A stretch of DNA of 51,964 nucleotides, from the NCBI GenBank assembly GCA_903842595.1, contig CAIMMO010000211.1, forward strand, positions 1 through 51,964, in the 5' to 3' direction. Source of the stretch: an uncultured Alphaproteobacteria bacterium. GTDB taxonomy: Bacteria; Pseudomonadota; Alphaproteobacteria; Caulobacterales; Hyphomonadaceae. The notes beneath the pieces were generated by a model. The model was not told the origin of the DNA, made no database searches, and was given only the letters and a program-made list of their open reading frames with translations. Both the position numbers and the translations under genes were made by a program. Of the stretch, positions 16,671 through 25,464 are shown in pieces (the first letter of the stretch is position 1; the number at the start of each line of letters is the position of its first letter).

Positions 16671-17345
16671 ATGAGCGATCTAGCGACCTGGACCAGACGG
16701 CCGACGCCGGGGCTTGTCCCCCTGGCCGGGCGTCTGGTGCGGCTGGAGCCGCTGGATGTGGCCGTTCATGGCGATGGGCTGTTTGCAGCTGTCGGGGGCG
16801 ATGCAAATGCGGGCCTCTGGGAATGGATGCAGGTTGGCCCTTTTGCGGCGCGCGAAGATCTTCTCTGTTTTCTTGCGGCCCGGTACGCGCAGGAAGGCTG
16901 GCGGACGATGGTGATCCGGCTACATGCGACCGGAAATGTGGTCGGCATGTGCACCTATATGCGTATCCGTGAGGCGCATGGCAGTGCAGAGATCGGCTGC
17001 GTCGCGTTCGGGCCGAAGCTGAGGCGCACGCCGGAGGCGACGGAGGCGCTCTATCTGATGGCGGCGCACGCCTTTGATCTCGGCTATCGGCGCTATGAGT
17101 GGAAATGCAATAGCGCCAATCTGGCCTCGAAGCGCGCCGCCGAGCGGTTCGGCTTCGTGTTCGAAGGTGTTTTCCGGAACGACATGGTGAGCAAGGGGCG
17201 GTCACGCGACACTGTCTGGTATGCGATGACAGATGCAGACTGGCCGGGCATTGCCTCGGCGCTCGAGGGCTGGCTTGCGCCTTCCAATTTTGCGACGGAG
17301 GATGGCGCACAGCGGCGGACGCTTGAGTCGTTCCGTCGCGCATGA
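16671..17345 (+). CDS. GNAT-family N-acetyltransferase (RimJ/RimL type)
   Basis: 224 residues. The acetyltransferase_3 pattern is clear: VPLAGRLVRLEPLDVAVHGD at the start, GNVVGMCTYMRIREAHGSAEIGC as strands 4-5, TPEATEALYLMAAHAFDLGYRR, and WKCNSANLASKRAAERFGFVFEGVFR, the conserved N-x-x-S-x-x-x-x-E-x-x-G-F block. Such proteins transfer acetyl from acetyl-CoA to an amine, often a protein N-terminus or an antibiotic. The substrate is not evident. The next gene begins 13 bp on and may be co-transcribed. Confidence 0.9.
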   Translation: MSDLATWTRRPTPGLVPLAGRLVRLEPLDVAVHGDGLFAAVGGDANAGLWEWMQVGPFAAREDLLCFLAARYAQEGWRTMVIRLHATGNVVGMCTYMRIREAHGSAEIGCVAFGPKLRRTPEATEALYLMAAHAFDLGYRRYEWKCNSANLASKRAAERFGFVFEGVFRNDMVSKGRSRDTVWYAMTDADWPGIASALEGWLAPSNFATEDGAQRRTLESFRRA

Positions 17346-17358
17346 GCGTAAGGCAAGC

Positions 17359-18204
17359 ATGATCACCGGTCTAGATCACGTTCTCATCGTCTGCCCGTCG
17401 ATCGACGATGGCGAGGTCGCCTATTCGAAATTGCTGGGGCGTGAGCCCGACTGGCGCTCCCATGATCCTGGCGGTTCGGCCACGGTTATTTTCCAGCTTG
17501 AGAACACGGCGCTTGAGATCATGTCGCCGACGGGCGGCGGGCCGCTGGCGCGCCGGCTTCACGCGATGATCGAGCAGGATGGCGTGGGCCTCAAGACGCT
17601 GGTGTTTTACAGCGACGACCTTGTGGGCGACCGCGCCGCGCTGGACAGGCGCGGACTGAGGCCTGAGGAGATCGTCGCCAATGAGAGCGTCGATCCGCGC
17701 TCAGGCCGTGCGCGCTACTGGTCGCGGATGCGGCTGGATGATTCCACGACGCATGGCGTGCGCATCTTCTGCCTGACACGCAGGGCGCCGGACCCGCTGG
17801 CCTACAAGGCGCAGAAGCCGGACATCGTCTCGGGCCTCGACCATGTGGTGATCAACACCGCCAACCCTGACCGGGCGGTTGCGCTCTATGGGGCGCGGCT
17901 GGGCCTGCGGCTGGCGCTCGACCGCTCCAATCCGGACTGGGACATGCGGTTGATGTTTTTCCGCATTGGCGGGATGACGGTGGAGCTGGCGCACAAGATC
18001 TCGACCGGTGTCGGCCACCAGCCGGACAAGCTGTGGGGGCTGTCTTGGAAAGTCCCGGATCTCGAGGCGGCACACGCGCGGCTCGTGAAGGAAGGCCTCG
18101 GCGTGACGCCGATCCGGGCAGGGCGCAGGGCCGGAACGAGGGTGTTCAGCGTGCGGGACGGCACGCTGGGGATACCGACGCTGGTGGTTGCGCAGGCGGG
18201 GTGA
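17359..18204 (+). CDS. Two-domain glyoxalase-like (VOC) protein
   Basis: 281 residues from the ATG at 17359 ([13 protein letters not shown]). Two VOC halves are visible: [20 protein letters not shown] at residue 6 and [19 protein letters not shown] at about 155, each opening with the metal-ligand-type His. The middle holds [20 protein letters not shown]. Similar proteins are annotated glyoxalase_3-like. Substrate unknown. It sits between the GNAT gene and leuD on the same strand. Confidence 0.8.
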   Translation: MITGLDHVLIVCPSIDDGEVAYSKLLGREPDWRSHDPGGSATVIFQLENTALEIMSPTGGGPLARRLHAMIEQDGVGLKTLVFYSDDLVGDRAALDRRGLRPEEIVANESVDPRSGRARYWSRMRLDDSTTHGVRIFCLTRRAPDPLAYKAQKPDIVSGLDHVVINTANPDRAVALYGARLGLRLALDRSNPDWDMRLMFFRIGGMTVELAHKISTGVGHQPDKLWGLSWKVPDLEAAHARLVKEGLGVTPIRAGRRAGTRVFSVRDGTLGIPTLVVAQAG

Positions 18205-18245
18205 GAACCCTTCCCACGTGCCGTCCGCCCATGCAATACTCCCCT

Positions 18246-18851
18246 ATGAAAGCCTTCACGCAACTTACCGGAACCGCAGCGCCCCTGCCGATCGCGAACA
18301 TCGACACCGACCAGATCATCCCGAAGCAGTTTCTGAAGACTGTTTCGCGCGAGGGGCTGGCGAAGGGGCTGTTCTACGATTTCAAGACCAGGGCCGATGG
18401 TTCGCCCAATCCCGATTTCGTGCTGAACAAGCCGGCCTACGCCGAGGCCGCGATCCTCATCGCTAAGGAAAACTTCGGCTGTGGCTCCTCGCGCGAGCAT
18501 GCGCCGTGGGCCTTGCTTGACCAGGGGCTGAGCGTGGTGATTGCACCGAGCTTCGCCGACATTTTCTACAACAACTGTTTCAAGAACGGATTGCTGCCGA
18601 TCGTGCTGCCACGTGAGGTGGTGGACACCCTGATGGAGCAGGCGGGCGGGCCGAACCACATCTTCAACATCGACCTCGCTGCCCAGACAGTCGCGGCGCC
18701 GGACGGCAAGGTACATCGTTTCGACATCGACCAGGGCCGCAAGGCCAGCCTGCTCGCGGGGCTCGACGAGATCGGCGAGACGCTGCAGCATGCAGGCGAC
18801 ATTTCTCGCTTCGAGGAACAGCGAAAGCTCTCCCAGCCATGGCTCGCCTGA
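18246..18851 (+). CDS. leuD: 3-Isopropylmalate dehydratase small subunit
   Basis: 201 residues from the ATG at 18246, standard length. With LeuC it isomerises 2- to 3-isopropylmalate; this swivel domain contributes substrate recognition. Seen: [18 protein letters not shown] near residue 15, [20 protein letters not shown] near 75, and [20 protein letters not shown] near 100. The last 13 bp overlap the start of the next lipoprotein gene, which suggests translational coupling. leuC is 11 kb away on the other strand, an unusual split since leuC and leuD are commonly adjacent. Confidence 0.96.
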   Translation: MKAFTQLTGTAAPLPIANIDTDQIIPKQFLKTVSREGLAKGLFYDFKTRADGSPNPDFVLNKPAYAEAAILIAKENFGCGSSREHAPWALLDQGLSVVIAPSFADIFYNNCFKNGLLPIVLPREVVDTLMEQAGGPNHIFNIDLAAQTVAAPDGKVHRFDIDQGRKASLLAGLDEIGETLQHAGDISRFEEQRKLSQPWLA

Positions 18852-19465
18852 TCAACCTTCTTCCGATTGCCTGTCTCGCGCTGGCGGCCTGCGGAGGCGA
18901 ATCCGTGGTGACCGGCAATGCGGATGCGACCGTAAACCCGCCCGGGGCCGCGCCGGTCGATCCGAAAGTCGCCGCGGAGATGGAGAAGCTGAAGAAGATC
19001 GCCGACGAACTCGCTGCGCAGAAGCCGGCCTTTGATGAGGCCAGGGCGGCGGGCGATATGATCAGGCTCGAGGAGCTCGCGGATGCGGGTAACGTGCACG
19101 CCCAGTATGATCGGGCGGTGCGGCGGCTCGCGTCGGAGGACTACATGTTGCAGCAAGGCGGCTTCGAGGACATGGAGTCAGCGTCAGACGCCGGCTTGCC
19201 CGAGGCGCAGCTTTGGGTTGGCCAGCGCATGGCGTTCGGAAAGGACGGATACAAGCTGCAGCCATCGTCAGGGCTCAAGCTGATGGAGAAAGCTGCGGCG
19301 GCCGGCAATCTCGAGGCCATACTCGCGGTGGCGGGGATGTATGCGCAGGATGCGTACATGGCCGACAAGACGAAGGCGCGCGAATGGTATAAGCGTGCTG
19401 CCGACAAGGGGTCCGACGAAGCCAGGGGCTGGCTCGATACGCTGGATGGAGACAGCGACAGCTAG
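18839..19465 (+). CDS. Sel1-repeat-like lipoprotein
   Basis: 208 residues with a signal peptide and lipobox (LALAACGG, Cys near residue 18). After a coiled segment [20 protein letters not shown] come two or three Sel1/TPR-like helical pairs, clearest in [20 protein letters not shown] and [20 protein letters not shown]. Sel1 repeats mediate protein contacts in the envelope. The start overlaps leuD by 13 bp, yet no functional link to leucine synthesis is apparent. The stop overlaps the convergent membrane-protein gene by 4 bp. Confidence 0.82.
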   Translation: MARLINLLPIACLALAACGGESVVTGNADATVNPPGAAPVDPKVAAEMEKLKKIADELAAQKPAFDEARAAGDMIRLEELADAGNVHAQYDRAVRRLASEDYMLQQGGFEDMESASDAGLPEAQLWVGQRMAFGKDGYKLQPSSGLKLMEKAAAAGNLEAILAVAGMYAQDAYMADKTKAREWYKRAADKGSDEARGWLDTLDGDSDS

Positions 19466-19827
19466 CTCCGATCGTCGTCATCCACATGCAGCGCGTGCAG
19501 GATGCGGTGGAAGACGGGGGCGAGGATGATGCCGGAGACAAGAACCAGGATCAGGCCGCAGGCTAGCGCGTAGACGCCGGCGAACAGCTTGCCGGCTTCG
19601 GTGTGCAGGGGCGGGTCGACGGGGCCCATGCCGCCAAGAAGCATCGCTGAATTGAGGAAGGCGTCGATGGGAGGCATGCCCTCGGTGGCCTGGTAGCCCC
19701 ACATGCCGATACCGAGTGCTAGGGCGACCAGAACCAGCGCGACAGCGATGTTGCCAAGTAGGCGGCCCGCGAATGTCGCGCGCGATGCCAGCGGCTGGTC
19801 CTTGGAATCAAAATTGAACAGCGCCAT
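19462..19827 (-). CDS. Small membrane protein with channel-like spacing
   Basis: 121 residues. Two strong transmembrane helices (about 25-45 and 82-105) flank a short hydrophobic re-entrant-like segment, DAFLNSAMLLGGMGPVDPP. That arrangement recalls two-helix ion-channel pore modules, but the K+ channel filter sequence (T-x-G-Y/F-G) is absent, so function is unassigned. The C-terminus is acidic (HVDDDDRS). Monocistronic, converging with the Sel1-like gene. Confidence 0.68.
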   Translation of the reverse strand: MALFNFDSKDQPLASRATFAGRLLGNIAVALVLVALALGIGMWGYQATEGMPPIDAFLNSAMLLGGMGPVDPPLHTEAGKLFAGVYALACGLILVLVSGIILAPVFHRILHALHVDDDDRS

Positions 19828-19893
19828 TGAAGCTCTCCGCGATCCGGCAGGCAGAGCCTATCCGCCTGCCGGCCGGGGAGGAACCGCTCGTTG

Positions 19894-20892
19894 TTACGAT
19901 ACGGCTGCGGCGGGGTCTTGTCCCCCGCTCGCTATCGGGGATGGCGCAGGTTCGGCGCCATAGGAGCGCATGGCGGCCGGGATGCCGACTTCGAGCGGCG
20001 TGGCATCCGACCAGAAGCGGCGCGCGAACTTGGTCGCGTCGACATGGTAGGGCCGGTTCCAGGTGAAGCGCATTTCGATCATTTCGCGCACCATGGGAGC
20101 GAAGACGCCGAGAAGGCGCAGCATCAGGGGTGGCATCACCATCATCTTGAGCTTCACGCCTGCTGCATCCGCGCCCATCTGCAGCATCTCGCGCGGGCTT
20201 TTGGCCTTGGCGCATGGGACATGCCAGGTCTGGTTGAAGGCGTCGTCCGGCGCATCAAGCAGGGTCACCACTGCGCGGGCGATGTCCGGCACGTAGGCGA
20301 AGGCGTGCGGCATTTCGGGCGCCATCAGCACCTGGGCTGCCTTGCCCTGTGCGACGCGGGCGAGGCCTGAGTCACCCATGTGCGAGTTGCGCACGCCGGG
20401 GCCGTAGAAGTCGGGCGCCCGCAAGGCTGCCCAGCGCACCCGGCCCTCGCGCGCTGCCTGCTGCCACATGCGCGTGACGTGTGCGCGCACGGCGGGCTTC
20501 CGGCCGTAGTCGGCAAGTGGCAGGTCCTCGTGCAGCGCCACGTCCTGCGGTCCGTACATGTACATGTTGTCGATGAACACGACGCGGGTATTGGCGGCTT
20601 CTGCGGCGGAAAGGAGGTTGGCCATCGCCTTGGGCCAGGCTGACCGCCAGACGGGGGTGAGGTATTCGAACCCAATCGCGACGACCACCTGCGAAACGCC
20701 CGACATGGCGCGCTTCACGTCATCCAGCTTGAGAACATCGCAGGCCATGAAGTCGACGCTGGCGGGGAGGCCGGCCGGGCGCTTGCGCTGTACCAGGCGA
20801 ACCGGCGTACCGCGCGACACAAGCCGGTCAATGGTGGCGGCCCCTGTGGCTCCGTAGCCGAATACGGTGACCAGGTTTCCTGCGTGCGCCAT
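19894..20892 (-). CDS. NAD(P)-binding atypical SDR / epimerase-like protein
   Basis: 332 residues from the ATG at 20892. A Rossmann fold opens with VTVFGYGATGAATIDRL (G-x-G-x-x-G), then DVLKLDDVKRAMSGVSQVVV and VVFIDNMYMYGPQDVALHED, with Tyr residues where the SDR catalytic Tyr would be but no clear Y-x-x-x-K. Proteins of this NAD-dependent epimerase/dehydratase group act on sugars, flavonoids or other small carbonyls. Its 76-bp divergent spacer with a LysR gene, holding a palindrome, suggests that the LysR protein controls it. Confidence 0.8.
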   Translation of the reverse strand: MAHAGNLVTVFGYGATGAATIDRLVSRGTPVRLVQRKRPAGLPASVDFMACDVLKLDDVKRAMSGVSQVVVAIGFEYLTPVWRSAWPKAMANLLSAAEAANTRVVFIDNMYMYGPQDVALHEDLPLADYGRKPAVRAHVTRMWQQAAREGRVRWAALRAPDFYGPGVRNSHMGDSGLARVAQGKAAQVLMAPEMPHAFAYVPDIARAVVTLLDAPDDAFNQTWHVPCAKAKSPREMLQMGADAAGVKLKMMVMPPLMLRLLGVFAPMVREMIEMRFTWNRPYHVDATKFARRFWSDATPLEVGIPAAMRSYGAEPAPSPIASGGQDPAAAVS

Positions 20893-20937
20893 CGCTGTTT
20901 CCTTCTCTGTTGACAGCAAGCTAGCGCGCGAATGATC

Positions 20938-20961
20938 ATACCATAAATGCATAATTGGTAT
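20938..20961. promoter_or_regulatory. Likely LysR-type operator in divergent spacer
   Basis: ATACCA at 20938-20943 and its perfect complement TGGTAT at 20956-20961 flank twelve bases centred on the palindrome ATGCAT. Overall 18 of 24 positions are symmetric, and T-N11-A arrangements typical of LysR proteins fit within it. It lies 8 bp before the LysR start codon and 46 bp before the divergent gene. Confidence 0.65.
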
Positions 20962-20968
20962 TGATTAT

Positions 20969-21904
20969 ATGCGTGAAGTGAATTTAGCAGCCATCGACCT
21001 GAACCTGCTCCCGGCGCTGGAGGCGTTGCTGAAGCGGCGCAATGTCAGCCAGGCCGCATGCGATGTGGGCCTCAGCCAGCCCGCCATGAGCCGCGCGCTT
21101 GCGCGCCTGCGCGAGGTGTTGGGCGATGTGCTGCTGGTTCGCGCGCCGGGGGGCGGTTATGTGCTGAGCGCTCGAGCCGAGGCGCTCGCCGGCCGCCTTT
21201 CGGGCGCACTTGATGAGGTGAAGGGTGTCTTCCGGGAGCCCGTGTTCGATCCGGCGAAGGTCGAGAGGACGATCAGGATCGCAGGTCTCGACATGCACGG
21301 CATACTTCTGGCGCCTGCTCTGATGAAGCGTCTCGCCCAGGAAGCGCCGGGGATCAGCATCCGCATCGAGAGTTATGGACCCGATCTGGTGCAGCGCATG
21401 GAAACCGGGCGGCTGGATCTCGCCTTTGCGACATCCACCACGCCACTGCCGCCTGGATCGCGCAGCGAAGCGTGTGCATCCGATCGCCTGGCGCTGGTGA
21501 TGCGGCAGGGTCATCCCATGGCGAAGCGCAGGTGGACGATCGAGGACTATGGGCGCGTGAACCACGCCGCCATTTCCATTCTCGGGGATCCTGGGTCGGA
21601 GCTGGACGCCCAGCTGGCCAAGGCGGGTGTCGAGCGCAGGATCGCGCTGGTGACGCCGCATTTCATTGCGGCGCTGGCGGCCGTGGGTGGAAGCGACATG
21701 GTTTCAACGCTATCGCGCGTCTTCGCGCGGCGCTTTGCCGATACGTTCGGTCTGATTCTGAAGGAGCCGCCGCTGCCGGTCCACGATCTCAGCCTGACGC
21801 TGGTCTGGAACAGCGTGCGCACCTCCGATCCGGTGCTGACCTGGGTACGGAGGGTGATTGGCGAGACGGCGAAGGCGACGATGGATATCGGATCTGTCGC
21901 CTGA
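20969..21904 (+). CDS. LysR-family transcription regulator
   Basis: 311 residues. N-terminal winged helix IDLNLLPALEALLKRRNVSQ ... DVGLSQPAMSRALARLREVL is the LysR signature. An effector-binding domain follows (RTIRIAGLDMHGILLAPALM; RLDLAFATSTTPLPPG). These regulators usually bind their own promoter and a divergent target, here the NAD(P)-binding protein gene 76 bp away. The inducer is unknown. A GC hairpin without a U-tract (21964-21982) lies about 60 bp after the stop. Confidence 0.93.
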   Translation: MREVNLAAIDLNLLPALEALLKRRNVSQAACDVGLSQPAMSRALARLREVLGDVLLVRAPGGGYVLSARAEALAGRLSGALDEVKGVFREPVFDPAKVERTIRIAGLDMHGILLAPALMKRLAQEAPGISIRIESYGPDLVQRMETGRLDLAFATSTTPLPPGSRSEACASDRLALVMRQGHPMAKRRWTIEDYGRVNHAAISILGDPGSELDAQLAKAGVERRIALVTPHFIAALAAVGGSDMVSTLSRVFARRFADTFGLILKEPPLPVHDLSLTLVWNSVRTSDPVLTWVRRVIGETAKATMDIGSVA

Positions 21905-22315
21905 AGCAGACGGAGGCGTCCGCCGCTTCGAAGCCTCACTCAGCAGCAGATCGATGAAATTTCACGGGCCTGCGCGGCCCGTCCTCAACCATTCTCCGGT
22001 ATCATCTCAATCATGTCCCGCAGTGCTCGCGACACCGAGGGACGCACGCGCGAACCTGTATGGAAGTTCAGGAAGCGCGGCACGGAAGCCACACTGCTTC
22101 CGAAGATCGTGCTGAACTGCGCCATCGATCCGCATGCTGACTGAATGCGGGTTCATTCTGAAGGCGGTACGCCCCATCTCAGTGCCTGAAATGCAATGCT
22201 TTGCCGCATTCGCGTCCTTCTTATGCCCGCCTTGTCTGGCCTGATGTTCGCATCGGAACCGGCAACACGGTCCGCACATTCCACTCGGAGCCCCAGCGAA
22301 GAAGGGCAGGCTTGT
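21905..22315. other. Intergenic interval, no accepted gene
   Basis: About 410 bp. It starts with a 7-bp perfect hairpin ACGGGCC-TGCGC-GGCCCGT at 21964-21982, probably the end of the LysR transcript. A 43-codon frame at 22013-22144 lacks a ribosome site and resembles nothing known. The rest, up to the hemolysin III start, shows no recognisable structure. Confidence 0.5.
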
Positions 22316-23011
22316 ATGACCACGCATCTCTCCCCCGCCCAGGCCAAGGCCGTCAAAGCCTACTGGTACCCGCAGCAACATCGGCACTACTGGCTGGCCG
22401 ACGTCATCGTGCACGCAGTTGGTCTCGTTCTGGCGATTGTCGGCTGCGTGCTGCTCGTTTCGACCGCCGCGTCGTCGGGCAGCGTCAAGGCGACCGCCGC
22501 GCTGGTGATCTATTCGGCGGGTTTGCTGGCCATGCTGGGCGCGTCAGCCCTGTGCAATTCGAACACGAATCAGAAACTGGCCCACATCCTCGAGCGGCTC
22601 GACCTGTCGGGCATCTTCATCATGATCGCGGCGTCCTACACGCCCTTCATGCTGGCCAAGCTGGATGGCCCGCTCGCCTGGGGCGTCCTCGGGCTGGTGT
22701 GGGTGGTGGCGCTGGCGGGGGTCGCCATGAACCTGCTGGCGCGCTGGAAGGCGCCGAAAGTCTATATCGCGATGTATCTGACGCTGGGCTGGGCGGTTCT
22801 CGTCGTCATGGATCAGCTGATCCACAATCTATCCCCGCTGGGCCTTGGTCTGCTGGCGGCGGGCGGCCTGCTCTACACGGTGGGCGTGATCTTCCACGTC
22901 AACAAGAAGGTGCCGTTCAACTCGGCCATCTGGCATGGCTTCGTGGTTGCCGCGGCGACCTGCCATTTCATGGCGATCTACATGGATGTCGCGGCCGCGG
23001 GCGTGGTCTGA
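22316..23011 (+). CDS. Hemolysin III / PAQR-family membrane protein
   Basis: 231 residues from the ATG at 22316. Seven transmembrane helices are predicted by eye. The HlyIII pattern is present: ALCNSNTNQKLAHILERLD followed by SGIFIMIAASYTPFML, and near the C-terminus IWHGFVVAAATCHFMAIY, whose His residues match the metal-binding positions of the PAQR superfamily. Despite the name, most members are not proven haemolysins. A terminator follows directly. Confidence 0.9.
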   Translation: MTTHLSPAQAKAVKAYWYPQQHRHYWLADVIVHAVGLVLAIVGCVLLVSTAASSGSVKATAALVIYSAGLLAMLGASALCNSNTNQKLAHILERLDLSGIFIMIAASYTPFMLAKLDGPLAWGVLGLVWVVALAGVAMNLLARWKAPKVYIAMYLTLGWAVLVVMDQLIHNLSPLGLGLLAAGGLLYTVGVIFHVNKKVPFNSAIWHGFVVAAATCHFMAIYMDVAAAGVV

Positions 23012-23432
23012 CCTCACAGTTCAATCCGCGGCCTGAAGCCCGGCCGACCGCCGGGCTTTGTCGCGTCGGTCATTTCCTTCCGGGCGGCAGCATGCCGACG
23101 CGGCCCTACAGAAAGCCGTCCGTGAGAGGGGGCGACGTGGTGCGATCGTCGCGGATGCCTTCCCAGTCTTACGCCACGCCATAGTCGGGAACGCAGATCC
23201 GCTGCATTGCAGTCCCCACGGGCGACCTGGTCAGGCGCAGTGTCGTCACCGGTGGAGAGGTCAAGCACTTGCCGGTCCATGTCGAACGCGGCGGCGTCCC
23301 AGGTCGCGTCGCGGGCAAGCATCACGAGATGCTTGGCGAGGCAGACGTCGTTTTCCTGCTGGCAGCGGGAGAGGGCGGGATGGATATGCTGGTAGAGGGC
23401 GATGCGCGCATGACCGTCTTGCGAGCGCCCGT
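23012..23432 (-). other. Interval with a possible decayed reading frame downstream of phaZ
   Basis: On the minus strand about 60 codons (roughly 23225-23415) read like protein with high GC3: HARIALYQHIHPALSRC, AKHLVMLARD, FDMDRQVLDLSTG. There is no start codon for them outside phaZ, and the later part of the frame (to 23014) loses coding character. The plus strand has another open frame here of similar quality. I cannot name a family; a truncated gene remnant is the most economical reading. Confidence 0.3.
23036..23060 (+). terminator. Rho-independent terminator of the hemolysin III gene
   Basis: Nine-bp perfect stem AAGCCCGGC / GCCGGGCTT with loop CGACC, followed by TTG. It lies 25 bp after the stop. 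The U-tract is short. Confidence 0.7.
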
Positions 23433-24647
23433 CTAGTCCGCCGCGATGATCACGGACCGGACGGTCGGGTAGATCTGGTTTTCCCATTTGCGGCCCGAAA
23501 AGACGCCGTAATGACCGACGCCGGGCTGCAGGTGGTGGCTGCGCAGGTGCGGGCGCAGCTTGGGGGTGAGTTCGTGCGCGGCTGCGGTCTGGCCGACGGC
23601 GCAGATGTCGTCGCGCTCGCCTTCAACCGTCAGCAGGGCGGTGCGAGTGATCTTCGAACAGTCGACGGGTTCGCCATGGTGCTTGAGGCGGCCGAGCGGC
23701 AGGCGCATTTCCTGGAACACCCAGGCAACCGTCTCGAGATAGAATTCCTCGGTGAGGTCGAGGACGGCGAAGTACTCGTCGTAGAAGGTCTTGATCTTTT
23801 CAGCCTCGTCAGCCTCGCCCTCGACGAGATGTTTGTAGAGCGTCCTGTGTGCGTCCATGTGACGTTCGGGGTTCATCGACATGAAGGCGGTAAGCTGCAT
23901 GAAGCCAGGATATACGCGGCGTCCCCAGGCTGGCAGCGGGAAGGGGACGGTCGAGATCAGGTTGTTGCGGAACCACTCGATCGGGTGATCTGTCGCCAGC
24001 TTGTTCACGGCGGTCGGATTGATGCGGCAGTCGATCGGGCCGGCCATGAGGGTCAGCGAGCGCGGCTCGCACGGATGCTTCTGCGCGGCCATCACGGCGG
24101 TGGCGACCATGGCTTGCACGCAGGGCTGGCAAACGGCGACAACGTGCGCGCCGGGGCCCAGATGCTCCAGCATGCGGATCAGGTAGTCGACATATTCCTC
24201 GAAGCCGAAGCGCCCCTGCACGAGCGGGACCTCGCGCGCATTCTTCCAGTCGGTGATGTAGACATCGTGGTCCTGCAGCATGGTCTTCACCGTGTTGCGC
24301 AGGAGTGTCGCGAAGTGACCGGAAAGGGGAGCGACGATCAGCACTTTCGGCTGTGGCGCGTCGATGTCCTTGCGGAAATGGAGCATGCGGCCAAACGGGA
24401 GATCGAGCACTGTCTCCTCGACAACAAGCGCCTCGCGATTCTCGACAATCACGGACGTGATGCCGAAGGGTTGTGAGACATGCGTCAGCTTGGCGCGTGT
24501 CGCCATCTCGAGCGCGGCCATAAGCTGTCTGACATAAGGGCTGTCGGCGGAACCGTTGAGCGAAGACCGCATCTGCAGGGCAGCGAGCGCGGCGGCGCGA
24601 AATGGCGCCGACGCCTGCATCTGGGCCTCGTAAATGTGGTACCACAT
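23433..24647 (-). CDS. phaZ: Intracellular polyhydroxybutyrate depolymerase
   Basis: 404 residues from the ATG at 24647 (MWYHIYEAQMQ), typical of the intracellular PhaZ family; the extension to 24749 does not match. An alpha/beta-hydrolase that releases hydroxybutyrate from native storage granules. The lipase box carries Cys rather than Ser: HVVAVCQPCVQAM (Cys173), as in the Cupriavidus PhaZ1 type. The catalytic His is in PGVGHYGVFSGRKW (His379). No signal peptide, as expected. It implies that this organism makes polyhydroxybutyrate; the synthase is not in the window. Confidence 0.92.
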   Translation of the reverse strand: MWYHIYEAQMQASAPFRAAALAALQMRSSLNGSADSPYVRQLMAALEMATRAKLTHVSQPFGITSVIVENREALVVEETVLDLPFGRMLHFRKDIDAPQPKVLIVAPLSGHFATLLRNTVKTMLQDHDVYITDWKNAREVPLVQGRFGFEEYVDYLIRMLEHLGPGAHVVAVCQPCVQAMVATAVMAAQKHPCEPRSLTLMAGPIDCRINPTAVNKLATDHPIEWFRNNLISTVPFPLPAWGRRVYPGFMQLTAFMSMNPERHMDAHRTLYKHLVEGEADEAEKIKTFYDEYFAVLDLTEEFYLETVAWVFQEMRLPLGRLKHHGEPVDCSKITRTALLTVEGERDDICAVGQTAAAHELTPKLRPHLRSHHLQPGVGHYGVFSGRKWENQIYPTVRSVIIAAD

Positions 24648-24775
24648 ATCCCGGCGCGCTCTATTCTTAGGCAGTTGCGTCTTCGGACCCGCTTCCTTAT
24701 CGAAGCCTAGTTCCGCGCGTACCACACTGCGACATACCATTGCATACACAGATTAAGGGCAAGGAAAACGCCGTC

Positions 24776-25432
24776 ATGGCAGGCGCTAAGCTGACAATTT
24801 CGAGCAGGAATTACTCGTCCTGGTCGCTGCGGGCGTGGCTTTTCTGCCAACTGGCCGAACTCGACGTCGAGGTTGAGAGCGTGCCGATAGACGACGCCAA
24901 CAACCGGGCGGAGTTGCTTCTGCTAAGTCCGACCGTGATGACGCCGCGACTCGACCACAATGGGGCGAGCATCTGGGACACCTTCGCAATCGCCGAGTAT
25001 CTTGAGGAAGAATTTCCCAACAAGGGCCTGTTGCCGCTCGACAAGCGTCCGCGCAGCCATGCGCGGTCGATCATGGGCGAGATGCATGGCGGGTTCTACA
25101 ACATGCGCTCGGCGCTGCCGATGAATATCCGCGCGCGCTATCCTGGCTTCCGGGTGTTCACGGGCGCAAAGGGCGATATTCGCCGTGTGCTGACGATCTG
25201 GGGCGAGTGCCTCGACCAGTATGGCGGGCCCTTTCTGTTCGGGAAGACACCGACGTTGGCGGATGCGATGTATGCGCCCGTGTGCTCGCGCTTCGTAACG
25301 TACGATGTGCCGCTGGATGGCAAGGCCGCCGACTACCGCGACCGGATCCTGGACTGGAAGCCGATGAAGGCCTGGATCCAGGACGCGAAAGCCGAGCCGG
25401 TCGAGATCGAGGAGCTTGATATCGAGTTCTGA
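24776..25432 (+). CDS. Glutathione S-transferase-like protein
   Basis: 218 residues from the ATG at 24776. N-terminal thioredoxin-like domain with ISSRNYSSWSLRAWLF; the Ser pair after the first strand is where the zeta/beta-type catalytic residue sits. Then TPRLDHNGASIWDTFAIAEYLEEEFP with the E-S/T-like glutathione loop, and a helical C-terminal domain containing FLFGKTPTLADAMYAPVCSR, the N-capping box. Likely detoxification or a housekeeping isomerase; substrate unknown. Divergent from phaZ. Confidence 0.9.
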   Translation: MAGAKLTISSRNYSSWSLRAWLFCQLAELDVEVESVPIDDANNRAELLLLSPTVMTPRLDHNGASIWDTFAIAEYLEEEFPNKGLLPLDKRPRSHARSIMGEMHGGFYNMRSALPMNIRARYPGFRVFTGAKGDIRRVLTIWGECLDQYGGPFLFGKTPTLADAMYAPVCSRFVTYDVPLDGKAADYRDRILDWKPMKAWIQDAKAEPVEIEELDIEF

Positions 25433-25464
25433 GCTGACCTCTTCCCGAAAGGAGCAGGTCAGCG

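Noticed and set aside
19462..19827. Potassium channel call for the two-helix membrane protein
   Set aside because: The pore-like segment lacks the selectivity-filter sequence, so only a membrane protein is claimed.
22013..22144. 43-codon plus-strand frame between the LysR and hemolysin III genes
   Set aside because: No ribosome-binding site, unremarkable composition and no recognisable motif.
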